Assembly: GCA_021208265.1 (NCBI GenBank)
Contig: JAJOJU010000022.1
Location: forward strand, 1-55,575
Source of the DNA: Alphaproteobacteria bacterium
GTDB lineage: Bacteria; Pseudomonadota; Alphaproteobacteria; Micavibrionales; Micavibrionaceae
Length of the DNA stretch: 55,575 nt
Reading direction: 5' to 3'
Shown here: positions 41,098-51,389 of the stretch, piece after piece
How positions within the stretch are numbered: the first letter of the stretch is position 1
Layout: each line of letters starts with the position of its first letter
Made by a program: the position numbers and the translations under genes
The notes under the pieces: generated by a model
The model's input: the letters and a program-made list of their open reading frames with translations, nothing else
Databases searched by the model: none
What the model was told of the DNA's origin: nothing

Positions 41098-41763
41098 TTA
41101 GCCAAGCGAAGATTCCGGAGAAAACGGAACAACGTTCTTCGGTGCTGGGGAAACATTTTCCTGCAGAGTTCTCAAGAGCCATCTCTGTCCAGCCGGGGAT
41201 GCATTTTTAGCTGCAATCTCAAAAAACTGTTCGATCGCCACCAAAACCTTATCCAGTTGATAAGTTTCGTTTTTCTCAGCCACATGGTCAGCAGCCAGAA
41301 TAAGGGGGGTTGGCAGACCGTTCTCTTTTGCTTCCATAAACGTAAAACCAGCGATGAGGGGACCACCTCGTCCCTCGGAAACGCCTATGGCAATCACAGA
41401 AGATCTCTCGGATGTATCATAAAAAAGAGCTGTATCTTTTTCTGCATTCGGCCCCATAACCTTTACCGTGCAATCAGTATCAGCATCCGTATCAATAAAA
41501 TTATAGATCACTTTGTAGACGTAGTTTTTTAAAGTCTTATTAGGGGTCCCACCTTCCGGGATAGCAGCAAAACCTGCCGCAGCCGCTTCTGTAATTGCGA
41601 GTACATTTTCTGCTTTTGCAGCTTCTTCTTTCGAAAGCCCAAAAGCATATTTTAGGGAGTCTCGGCTCATCGGAATAAAGCCCTCAGCCTCAGGACTGGT
41701 AAAGACGGGTGTACGCTCACCTGTGGCGGCATTACGCTCAATATGGGAAAATGACAAACTCAT
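41098..41763 (-). CDS. Hypothetical protein between lolD and dnaE
   Basis: I do not recognise this 221-residue protein. It has no signal peptide or membrane helix and appears soluble. The middle contains an alternating beta pattern (YKVIYNFIDTDADTDCTVKV, SSVIAIGVSEGRGGPLIAGF) flanked by helices (LSKEEAAKAENVLAITEAAA and DKVLVAIEQFFEIAAKN). The C-terminus is Pro/Ser-rich. Its DNA is more AT-rich than the neighbours, which may point to a more recent origin. Usually lolD and dnaE are adjacent in alphaproteobacteria, so it is an insertion. The uninterrupted frame and coding-like sequence support a real gene. Confidence 0.65.
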   Translation of the reverse strand: MSLSFSHIERNAATGERTPVFTSPEAEGFIPMSRDSLKYAFGLSKEEAAKAENVLAITEAAAAGFAAIPEGGTPNKTLKNYVYKVIYNFIDTDADTDCTVKVMGPNAEKDTALFYDTSERSSVIAIGVSEGRGGPLIAGFTFMEAKENGLPTPLILAADHVAEKNETYQLDKVLVAIEQFFEIAAKNASPAGQRWLLRTLQENVSPAPKNVVPFSPESSLG

Positions 41764-41855
41764 AATAAAATTACCCTTTCAACTCGATAATGGTAATTTT
41801 ATGTATTGATTGATATGAAAACTGTCAACGGCTTTATATTTTGCGGCGCAATAAA

Positions 41856-42572
41856 TTAAAGCGGTAAAACCCGCCCGCCTTTAAGTTCCAGGATACGGTC
41901 CATCTGTTCCGCCAGATCAAGGTTATGGGTGGCAATCAATGCGCCGATGCCGCGTTCCCGCACTTGCCCCAGTAAGATGTCGAATACTTCGGATGATGTG
42001 TTGGGATCTAAATTCCCGGTCGGTTCATCCGCAAACAGCAGTTTCGGATCATTCGCCAGCGCGCGGGCGATGGCAACCCTTTGCTGCTCGCCGCCGGAAA
42101 GCCGTGCCGGGCGGTGATCAAGCCGTGCCCCAAGGCCCAAGCCTTCCAACAGCGATGCCGCCTTGGCGTGCGCATCGCTCTTTTTCACGCCCGCAATAAT
42201 CTGCGGCAAGGCCACATTTTCCTGCGCCGTGAATTCCGGCAACAGATGATGGAATTGATAAACAAACCCGATATGGGTGCGCCGTAATTTCGTGCGCTCG
42301 GCATCGTTCAACTTCTCCGCCGCCCGGTCGCCAATCCGCAAGGAACCGGATGTGGGTTTATCCAGCAACCCCAGAATTTGCAGCAGCGTGGATTTGCCGG
42401 AACCGGAAGGGCCGACAAGCGCCACAATCTCCCCCGCCTCCAGCTTCATCTCGAGATTGTTCAGAACGTTCAGGCTTTTGCCGCCTTGTGTGAAAGTTTT
42501 CACGATGCCTTCCGCTTTCAACATTACGTCCTGTTCCAGCGGCAAGGGTTGTACAGTTTGCGGATTACTCAT
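41856..42572 (-). CDS. lolD: Lipoprotein-releasing ABC transporter ATP-binding protein LolD
   Basis: LolD powers extraction of outer-membrane lipoproteins from the inner membrane to LolA. The 238 residues show Walker A (GPSGSGKSTLLQ), the MacB/LolD-type Q-loop region (RRTHIGFVYQFHHLLPEFTA), the ABC signature (LSGGEQQRVAIARAL), Walker B (LLFADEPTGNLD), and the switch His (IATHNLDLA). Its start overlaps the lolC end by eight bases, so the two subunits are coupled. Confidence 0.95.
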   Translation of the reverse strand: MSNPQTVQPLPLEQDVMLKAEGIVKTFTQGGKSLNVLNNLEMKLEAGEIVALVGPSGSGKSTLLQILGLLDKPTSGSLRIGDRAAEKLNDAERTKLRRTHIGFVYQFHHLLPEFTAQENVALPQIIAGVKKSDAHAKAASLLEGLGLGARLDHRPARLSGGEQQRVAIARALANDPKLLFADEPTGNLDPNTSSEVFDILLGQVRERGIGALIATHNLDLAEQMDRILELKGGRVLPL

Positions 42573-43809
42573 AGCGCAGTGCCTCCACCGGGTCTAACCG
42601 TGATGCACGCCACGCCGGGTAAAGCGTGGCGGCGATGGAGAGGAAAAATGCCATGCCCAGAACGGCTGTTACCTCGCTCCAGTCAATTTCAGCAGGCAAT
42701 TTGGACAGGAAATAAATCTCATCCGAAAACAGCTCCGCCCCCGATAACCCTTCCAGAAACTGGCGGATGCTTTCAATATTCAGGGCAAATGAAATACCCA
42801 GCGCCGCGCCAAACAGCGTCCCCATCACGCCGATGCTGGCCCCGGTCAGGATAAAGATTTTCAGCATATTGGTGGAGCTTGCACCCATGGTTCGCATCAC
42901 GGCGATATCTCGCCCCTTATCCTTTACCAGCATGATCATGGATGAAATGACGTTAAACGCCGCGACCAGAATAATCATGGTCAGGATCAGAAACATCACA
43001 TTCCGCTCAGTTTTCAGCGCGTTATAGAAGCTGGCATTCATATCGCGCCAGTCGTAAACCCCGGCCTGCCCCTCCACGATGTGGGAGACTTCCTTGCGCA
43101 CCTGATCCAGCTTTTCCGGGTTTTTCAGGAATATCTCCAGCGCAGTCACCGCGCCCGGCAACTGGAAGAAAGTCTGCGCCGCTTCTAGATTAATAAAGGC
43201 AAACCCGCTGTTATATTCATACATGCCGACATCAAAAATAATACCGACATCGAACGATCTCTGGCGCGGCACGGTACCAAAAGGTGTGCTGCGCACCTTG
43301 GTGGATGTCAGCGTGATTTTATCACCGACCTTCAGGTTCATCTTTTTTGCCAGAACCGAACCCACAGCCACTTGCCCGGCCTTGAAATTATCAAGCGTGC
43401 CTTCCTGAATGGATGTCCGCAGAATATCCCGCGCTTCAAAATCTTCCGGCTTGATCCCCCGCACCATGACGCCGGAAGAATTCCCACCTTGTGATAGCAA
43501 AGACTGGCTTTCAATAATCGGCGTTACGCTTTCCACACCCTGCACCGGACGCACTTGCCCCGCCAGAAAATCATAATCGTAAAGCGGCCCCGCCGCGGTA
43601 TAGACATTCATATGCCCGTTCAGCCCCAGAATACGGCTGAACAATTCTTGCCGGAAACCGTTCATAACGCTCATCACGATAATAAGTGTCGCCACACCCA
43701 GCATAATCCCCATGAAGGAAAACCCGGCAATGACAGATACAAAGCCTTCCGCCTTCTTGGAGCGAAGATACCGGAAAGCCACCATGCGTTCAAATGCGTT
43801 GAAAATCAT
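42565..43809 (-). CDS. lolC: Lipoprotein-releasing ABC transporter permease (LolC/LolE family)
   Basis: This is the membrane part of the LolCDE-type lipoprotein exporter. The 414 residues have four membrane helices: one N-terminal (FVSVIAGFSFMGIMLGVATLIIV) and three C-terminal, with a large periplasmic MacB-type domain between. Landmarks are RYLRSKKAEGFVSVIAG, NVISSMIMLVKDKGRDIAVMRTMGAS, and LYPAWRASRLDPVEALRYE at the end. Only one permease gene is present, so the complex is probably a homodimer, as in other alphaproteobacteria. It lies between proS and lolD. Confidence 0.94.
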   Translation of the reverse strand: MIFNAFERMVAFRYLRSKKAEGFVSVIAGFSFMGIMLGVATLIIVMSVMNGFRQELFSRILGLNGHMNVYTAAGPLYDYDFLAGQVRPVQGVESVTPIIESQSLLSQGGNSSGVMVRGIKPEDFEARDILRTSIQEGTLDNFKAGQVAVGSVLAKKMNLKVGDKITLTSTKVRSTPFGTVPRQRSFDVGIIFDVGMYEYNSGFAFINLEAAQTFFQLPGAVTALEIFLKNPEKLDQVRKEVSHIVEGQAGVYDWRDMNASFYNALKTERNVMFLILTMIILVAAFNVISSMIMLVKDKGRDIAVMRTMGASSTNMLKIFILTGASIGVMGTLFGAALGISFALNIESIRQFLEGLSGAELFSDEIYFLSKLPAEIDWSEVTAVLGMAFFLSIAATLYPAWRASRLDPVEALRYE

Positions 43810-43812
43810 GAT

Positions 43813-45304
<1,492 letters not shown>

Positions 45305-45339
45305 TCACTAATTTTTCAAGAGGAAAGATTTAAGGAACG

Positions 45340-45876
45340 TCAGTGAGCCTCTCCCTCGAGCGGTGCCCCAAGCTCTTCTTTTTCAATCCCGCCGTGCCCG
45401 TCATCACCATGACCATGCCCGGCTTGCTCCAGCAAAGCCGGATCAACCATGTAATTCTTGCAAAACACGCCAACATTATTTGAAATATCCTGCCCGTTAT
45501 ATTCCACATGTCCGTCCTCATAAACTTTAAGTCCTGCAATCTTGGCATCGGTAATGATACCAATCGGCACGTTCATGTTAAATTTTTCCAGAAGATCCAG
45601 CTCCAGTGGAATATCAATCGGGTATTCATACGAAGAAAACGGCGTGCCGGCATCCGCCGCCACGATGAAATTTCCTTTTTGATCGAGCCCCCCCTGATAT
45701 TCAACATCATCCCAGGGGATGTGAGCCACGGCCTCCTGACAAAGAACCTGAAGCTGACCGTTTTTCCGGTATTTCAGATTTTCATCCACGGGCTTGTCGT
45801 CCGATGCCCATACTGGCACAGAAAAGAAACCCGCCATTACAACAGATAAAACCATTACAATTTTTTGTTTTGTCAT
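45340..45876 (-). CDS. Hypothetical secreted protein with His-rich C-terminus
   Basis: I do not recognise this 178-residue protein. A clear Sec signal peptide (KIVMVLSVVMAGFFSVPVWA, cleavage before Ser25) predicts a periplasmic location. The mature part contains two Cys (VLCQEA and VFCKNY), which could form a disulfide. The last 25 residues include GHGHGDDGHGG, a likely metal-binding segment. It lies between proS and the DUF1467 gene on the same strand. The composition suggests binding of nickel, copper or zinc, but only by analogy. Confidence 0.68.
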   Translation of the reverse strand: MTKQKIVMVLSVVMAGFFSVPVWASDDKPVDENLKYRKNGQLQVLCQEAVAHIPWDDVEYQGGLDQKGNFIVAADAGTPFSSYEYPIDIPLELDLLEKFNMNVPIGIITDAKIAGLKVYEDGHVEYNGQDISNNVGVFCKNYMVDPALLEQAGHGHGDDGHGGIEKEELGAPLEGEAH

Positions 45877-45892
45877 GATGCTTATTTATTCT

Positions 45893-46171
45893 TTAGAGTC
45901 CGTCTTGTCTGGCCAGATCGGCAGCAATTTCGCGGAAGCTTATCACGTCACTCTCAACCAGAGCAAAGACGATCAACCAGATCACTATTGATAATACAGT
46001 GGTAATTATAAATTTTTGCTTTATGCGAGGGTTCGCTGGCGCACTTTTTCCAAAAAATTCATTTTTAGCCTGCCCATCACCGGGTTCAGGGTTATTTCCC
46101 CATGGCAAAACCATGAATATCGCCACCCACCAAATGCACAAAAAAGTTACTAAACCTGAGAAAGACGTCAT
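45893..46171 (-). CDS. DUF1467 family inner-membrane protein
   Basis: This 92-residue protein matches the alphaproteobacterial DUF1467 family. It has a first membrane helix with the conserved opening (LVTFLCIWWVAIFMVLPWG), a polar loop of about 30 residues, and a second helix (FIITTVLSIVIWLIVFAL). Function is unknown. The family is normally found next to proS in alphaproteobacteria. Here the His-rich secreted protein separates it from proS, and a plus-strand orphan lies divergent, 53 bases away. Confidence 0.85.
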   Translation of the reverse strand: MTSFSGLVTFLCIWWVAIFMVLPWGNNPEPGDGQAKNEFFGKSAPANPRIKQKFIITTVLSIVIWLIVFALVESDVISFREIAADLARQDGL

Positions 46172-46224
46172 AATATTTTACCAAATGTTTGACATAAGCT
46201 TATTTTATTGCGTAGTGTCACCCC

Positions 46225-46776
46225 ATGACATATACACGGCTTTTACGCGACCTGAAAAGAGACAATAAAGCACTCACCGCTAGACAAAATTTCCGCTTAG
46301 GTCTAGATATGCGCCGCATGCTTATCATATATGATATTGAAGCCCCCTTCACACGGAGCATTTATGACTCCACTTCAGTTCCTGCCTCAGCCTCAATCAG
46401 CCTCTCGATACAAGAACTTGGCAATAAAAATATTCAGGACATCGATGCCCTTGTTAATGAATTTCTTTTACTTAACGATGTTAGCTGGCGCGATGAGCAG
46501 GATGGCCTGCGCACAGTTTTTCGGATCAGTTCCACCAGCACCGAGAAAAACATTTCGGGTAAAATGCTGTTCCTGAAGAATGCGTTCCTTCAAGCCATGG
46601 GCAATCCAGATGCTTCGACATTTGATATCAATTTAGAGGGCAGCACTCTCAAAATTACCTGCGATGCCGGACAGGATACAAAAGTGATCGAGAATGCTCT
46701 GATAGAACAAGCAACGTTTCTGCGCATTCCGGATATTAATGTCACCGTGAATACACCAGAACCGATTGAGGCCTAA
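46225..46776 (+). CDS. Hypothetical cytoplasmic protein
   Basis: I do not recognise this 183-residue protein. It has no signal peptide or membrane helix. The first 45 residues are basic and helical (MTYTRLLRDLKRDNKALTAR), then an alpha/beta pattern follows (DIDALVNEFLLLNDVSWRDE, FDINLEGSTLKITCDAGQD). It is the only plus-strand gene in the 17,000-60,000-type minus run around here: it diverges from DUF1467 and converges on rnj with two bases between the stops. In many alphaproteobacteria a methylmalonyl-CoA epimerase gene occupies this position; this protein does not look like one. Confidence 0.62.
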   Translation: MTYTRLLRDLKRDNKALTARQNFRLGLDMRRMLIIYDIEAPFTRSIYDSTSVPASASISLSIQELGNKNIQDIDALVNEFLLLNDVSWRDEQDGLRTVFRISSTSTEKNISGKMLFLKNAFLQAMGNPDASTFDINLEGSTLKITCDAGQDTKVIENALIEQATFLRIPDINVTVNTPEPIEA

Positions 46777-46778
46777 AA

Positions 46779-48438
46779 CTATACTCGCGCCAGATGAATC
46801 GTTGTGATCGGCTTGATGCCGAGAATATGCACGCTGAACCGGCGGAGGCCAATGCGCAGTTCTTCTGATACGAAGTGATCATCCATGCGCTCTTCCCAGC
46901 TCATATCGTCCAGCAAGTCCACGACCTCCTGATGAATGCGTTCCATGAAGTTCTGTTCGGCTTCATCCCCTTCATCAATAAGCCCCAGAGTGGATACAGC
47001 AGGTTTTGCCAGCAGCTCACCCTTTTCATCCAGCACGACCGTAGCATGAATGGCCCCGGTATATTGTAGTTTACGGCGCTCTAAAATCGAGGCATGGTCG
47101 GACGGGATAATCCGGCGCTGATCAACCGCCAGCAGACCAGTTTCGATATGATCAACCACTTCTGGTTTCCCCGGCGCCAACTTAATCACACTGCCGTTGT
47201 TCGGGATAATCGTCTGACCGATCTGGCATTGCGCCGCGAATTTCGCCTGCGCCTCCAACTGCGTACGCTCGCCATGCACGGGGATAACGCAAGCTGGTTT
47301 TACCCAGCTATACATCTCGGCAATCTCTTCCTGACACGGGTGACCGGATACGTGGATAATCTCTTCCGTGTCGTTCACGGTCACGATCTCAATCCCGCCC
47401 GCCGCCAGATTATTTTTCACCGCACCGATCTCCTTCTCATTCCCCGGAATGGAACGGGAAGAAAAGATCACGCAGTCACCGCGCTTCAAGCTCACGGATG
47501 GATGTTCCCCGCGCGATGTCTTGGCCAGCGCCGAGCGATATTCGCCTTGCGAACCCGTCATGATCATCGCCACGCGGTCATCAGGCAGAAAGCCGAGATC
47601 GGATTCCGATACCAGATCGATATCATCCAGATACCCCAGCAGCTTCCCTGCTCCCGCCATGCGGTGCAGGGAACGACCGATCACCCCGACATCGCGCCCG
47701 CAGGCTTTTGCAGCTTTAGCGATGCTGACAATCCGCCCGATATTGGAGGAAAAGATGGTGATAGCCACCTTGCCTTTTTTTTGATTTCATCACGCTTGCC
47801 AGCCCCTTGGCGACAGAGCTTTCGGAGCCGGATCGTCCCGGGCGGTCCGCATTCGTGGAATCGCCGATATAGGCGATAACACCCTTCTTGCCGACTTCCT
47901 TAAATGTTTCCGCCTCGGTACGTGGCCCCGCAACAGGTGCGGGGTCGAGGTTCCAGTCACCGCTATGGACGATCCCGCCATAGGGCGTTTCGATATGCAG
48001 CGCCACGGCATCGGGGATTGAATGCGCGACCGCCAGAAAATTGACATGGAAAGGGCCGATATCAATCGCCTGCCCTGGCATAATTTCATGCACCTTCACA
48101 TGTTTATAGCCTTGTTCGTTTAATTTCAGGCGCAATATCTCCGCCGTGAACGGCGTGGCATAAAGCGGGCATTCAAGGCGGTCCCACAGATGTGCTACCG
48201 CGCCCACATGGTCTTCATGCGCGTGAGTGATAATCATCCCGGCGAGGCGGTCGCGGGCTTCCTCCAGATGCGCCGGGTCGGGCAGCAACAGATCAATCCC
48301 CGGAAAGCGCTCATCCGCAAAACCAATTCCACAATCAACCGCCAGCAAATCACCATCGCAGCCATACACATTCAGGTTCACCCCGAATTGTTCTGATCCG
48401 CCCAGCGGTACAAAATAAAACCCTTTATCCTTGAGCAT
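46779..48438 (-). CDS. rnj: Ribonuclease J, one frameshift
   Basis: RNase J is an endo- and 5'-to-3' exoribonuclease for mRNA decay and rRNA maturation; alphaproteobacteria have it alongside RNase E. The metallo-beta-lactamase core shows THAHEDHVGAVAHL (HxHxDH zinc site) and HSIPDAVALHIETPYGGIVHSGD. The beta-CASP part contains MTGSQGEYRSALAK and HVSGHPCQEEIAEM, then the C-terminal dimerisation region. One extra base in the T8 run at 47774-47781 breaks the frame; seven give SVMKSKKGKVAITIFSSN. Repaired length is 552 residues. Confidence 0.95.
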
Positions 48439-48440
48439 AT

Positions 48441-49208
48441 TCAGCCCTTCATCCTTTTATAAATTTCAATTAGCCCTTTAATCGTGAGGTCATCATCGAC
48501 CGCATCGATAGCATCCGTATCCGCCGCGAACAAGGGCGCAAGACCGCCCGTTGCCAGCACGAAAGGTTTGCCATTTCCCATCTCGGCCCCTATGCGCTTT
48601 ACCACGCCTTCGATCAGGCCGAGATAGCCGTAGAATATACCGGACTGAATAGCATGCTTGGTGCTACGCCCGATCACGGGGCCGGGGTTTACCACGCTCA
48701 CCTTCGGCAGTTTTGCCGCCGCCGCGTGCAGGGCCGAAACAGATAAATTAATCCCCGGCGCGATGACCCCGCCTTGGTAAACGCCGTCCTTGCCCACGAC
48801 ATCAAATGTGGTGGCCGTACCGAAATCAATCACGATGGCGGGCGCTTTATAATGGATCAACACCGCCAAAGCATTCACAAGGCGGTCGGCTCCGACCTCC
48901 TCCGGCCGTTCCAGTTCCACAGCGATACCAACATTTTCGCGCTCCACAAAAAACGCATCCGTACCGATATAACGCTGGGCAAACCCCGCCAGATGAAAAT
49001 TCGCTTCCGGCACAACCGAGCTTACAACCACGGCTTTCAGATTAGAAAACCCCAATCCTTCAAGCTCCAGAAGGCGGATCAGGAACGCCGCATATTCATC
49101 GGCGCTTCTTACAGAGTCTGTACGCAAACGCCAGCTCTTGCGGATGGTCCCCCCATCGCACACGGCAAAGCCGGTATTCGTATTACCTACATCAATCGCC
49201 AGTAACAT
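48441..49208 (-). CDS. coaX: Type III pantothenate kinase
   Basis: CoaX phosphorylates pantothenate, the first step of coenzyme A synthesis, and is not inhibited by CoA. The 255 residues have the ASKHA fold: phosphate motif LLAIDVGNTNTGFAV, GADRLVNALAVLIHY, VIDFGTATTFDVVGKDG, GGVIAPGINLSVSALH, and VLATGGLAPLFA. The frame is intact. The gene lies between birA and rnj with gaps of six and two bases, so the three are probably one transcript downstream of the nuo genes. Confidence 0.96.
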   Translation of the reverse strand: MLLAIDVGNTNTGFAVCDGGTIRKSWRLRTDSVRSADEYAAFLIRLLELEGLGFSNLKAVVVSSVVPEANFHLAGFAQRYIGTDAFFVERENVGIAVELERPEEVGADRLVNALAVLIHYKAPAIVIDFGTATTFDVVGKDGVYQGGVIAPGINLSVSALHAAAAKLPKVSVVNPGPVIGRSTKHAIQSGIFYGYLGLIEGVVKRIGAEMGNGKPFVLATGGLAPLFAADTDAIDAVDDDLTIKGLIEIYKRMKG

Positions 49209-49214
49209 GAGCGC

Positions 49215-49946
49215 CTATTCATTCATTCCAAAGTGCACTTCACCGGATGCAATCATGCGGATTTCACCGCTTTCCAGCCTCAACAATAAATTGCCGGTTT
49301 CATCAAGGCCCTCAAAATACCCATCAAGCCTGCTCTCGCCAAGTTTTATTTTTAACGGGGTCCCCTGCGGATGCGCGGAATACAGCCATGCCGCCCGCAC
49401 CGGAGCCGCCCCTTCCGTCTGCCAACGTCGATACCACAAGCTCAGGCGCTTTAAAAATTCATCCCGAAAATCATTTAGGGAAAGATGTTTTTCAGTCAAA
49501 TCAGCAAGCGCCGCCCCTATTTGATCCGGGGCTGAGGCGATATTTACCCCCACCCCCAGCGCCAGCCAATTAAGCCGTCCGGCGGCATCAATATCCGTTT
49601 CCAGTAAAATGCCCGCCAGCTTGCGTCCATCCGAAGCCAGCACATCATTAGGCCATTTCAGAAAGACGCTCGGCACGTAAGCCCGTATGCTTTCAATTAC
49701 CGCCACTCCCGTCACCAATGCCATCTGCGGGATATCATGCGGTTTGCAATCCGGCCTTAGCAAAAGAGAGAGATAAAGATTACCCGGCGGTGATACCCAC
49801 GCCCGGCCTTGCCGCCCATAACCGCCCGTTTGGGTATATGCCTGCACCCCTGTACCTTCGCGCGAGCCGCCGAAGGCAAGCTCCTTCAAGCGCGCTTGCG
49901 TACTCGCCAGAGTGTCATGAGTTTGGATATCCCAGATCACGCTCAT
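49215..49946 (-). CDS. birA: Biotin-[acetyl-CoA-carboxylase] ligase (monofunctional, no HTH)
   Basis: BirA attaches biotin to the carboxyl carrier protein of acetyl-CoA carboxylase. The 243 residues begin directly with the catalytic domain (HDTLASTQARLKELA), so the N-terminal DNA-binding domain of the E. coli repressor is absent and it cannot act as the classic Bir repressor. Landmarks are GGYGRQGRAWVSPPGNLYLSLLL (biotinyl-AMP site) and FLKWPNDVLASDGRKLAGILLE with the catalytic Lys. Its start overlaps the nuoN stop by four bases (ATGA). Confidence 0.95.
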   Translation of the reverse strand: MSVIWDIQTHDTLASTQARLKELAFGGSREGTGVQAYTQTGGYGRQGRAWVSPPGNLYLSLLLRPDCKPHDIPQMALVTGVAVIESIRAYVPSVFLKWPNDVLASDGRKLAGILLETDIDAAGRLNWLALGVGVNIASAPDQIGAALADLTEKHLSLNDFRDEFLKRLSLWYRRWQTEGAAPVRAAWLYSAHPQGTPLKIKLGESRLDGYFEGLDETGNLLLRLESGEIRMIASGEVHFGMNE

Positions 49947-51386
49947 TCAATAAAAAGAATGGAGGCGGCGCTGCGGGCACTGTCAAAGAGGAAATTCGGC
50001 TTCATGACAAACCCCACCACAAACAGTACGCAGATGAGCATTACCGCACGGCGGGCAAAGGGGATACCGTCATCATAGGCATCGCCCGGCTCGTCAAAAA
50101 ACATGACCTTGATAATTCGCAAATAATAATACGCCGCCACAACCGAAGCCAAAACGCCCAGCACAGCAAGATAAATATAGCCCGATGCCACAGCCGCCTG
50201 GAAAATTGCAAGCTTGCCAAAGAAACCAGCCATGGGCGGAATGCCGCTCATCGAGAACATCAAGATTGCCATGGCATAAGCCAGCCCCGGATTGGTTTGA
50301 GACAAGCCCGAAAGATCGGAAATTTTATCAACCGCCAAACCGCCGCGGCGCATACACAGAATAATCGTAAACACCTCCGCCGTCATGATCAGATATATGA
50401 TCATGTAGAGGATAACAGCCCCGGCCCCAGCTTCCGTCCCGGCAACAATGCCGATCAACGCATAGCCCATATTACCGATGGAGCTGTATGCCATCAGGCG
50501 TTTGATATTGGTCTGCACAATCGCGGCAAATGACCCCACCACCAGCGATGCCAGCGCCAGGAAGTAAAGTATCTGCCCGGATTGCATCCATAACCGGCGC
50601 GAACGGTTCAAACACGAGCCGCATTAAAACGCCGATCGCCGCCACTTTGGGAACAATCGCAAAGAACGCCGTCACGGATGTCGGCGCGCCCTGATAAACA
50701 TCCGGCGTCCACATATGGAAGGGGGCAGCGGAAATTTTGAACGCAATCCCCGCCAGCAGGAACACAAGACCAATCACCGCGCCCAGAGACGGCGTATCCA
50801 TCGCCGCCAGCGTATCACCGATCACGTCATAATTGACGCTGGCGGTAAACCCGTAAATGAGGGAAATCCCGAACAGGATCATCCCGGAAGACAGCGCCCC
50901 CAGAATAAAATACTTCGCCCCGGCTTCTGCTGATTTCAAAGAGTTTCGGCGGAACGCCGCCAGCACATAAAGACTTAAAGATTGCAACTCCAGCGCCATA
51001 TAAAGACTGAGCAAGGAATTGGCAGAAAGCATCAGCATCATGCCCAGCCCGGCAAACAGCATTAGAAGCGGGTATTCAAACCGCTCCAGCTGTTCCTGTA
51101 TAAGGTAGCGCACGGAAATCGCCAGCGATACACAAAGCCCCAGCAACACCAGAAGCTTCATAAACCCGGCAAACTGGTCGAATACAAACATACCGCCCAG
51201 AACTTTTTGGGTTTCCCAGTTCAGGCCCAACACCAATACAAAGGTCAGAATAAACGCCAAAGCCGAAAACCAGCAGATAATACGTGTGGAATCATTACCT
51301 TGGAGAACCCCCACGATCAGCAATCCCATGCCGGTCAACGCCATGAAAATTTCGGGAAGCAGAGGGATAAGATTGAAATCCAGCAT
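49943..51386 (-). CDS. nuoN: NADH-quinone oxidoreductase subunit N, one frameshift
   Basis: NuoN is an antiporter-like proton-pumping subunit in the membrane arm of respiratory complex I. About 14 membrane helices are visible. Landmarks are MLSANSLLSLYMALELQSLSLYVLAAF with the conserved Glu, FKISAAPFHMWTPDVYQGAPT with the conserved Lys and PFHxWxPD motif, and KRLMAYSSIGNMGYALIG. One extra base near the CCC run at 50576-50578 breaks the frame between APVMDAI and QILYFLALASLVVG. Repaired length is 480 residues. It is the last nuo gene and is coupled to birA. Confidence 0.94.
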
Positions 51387-51389
51387 GGT

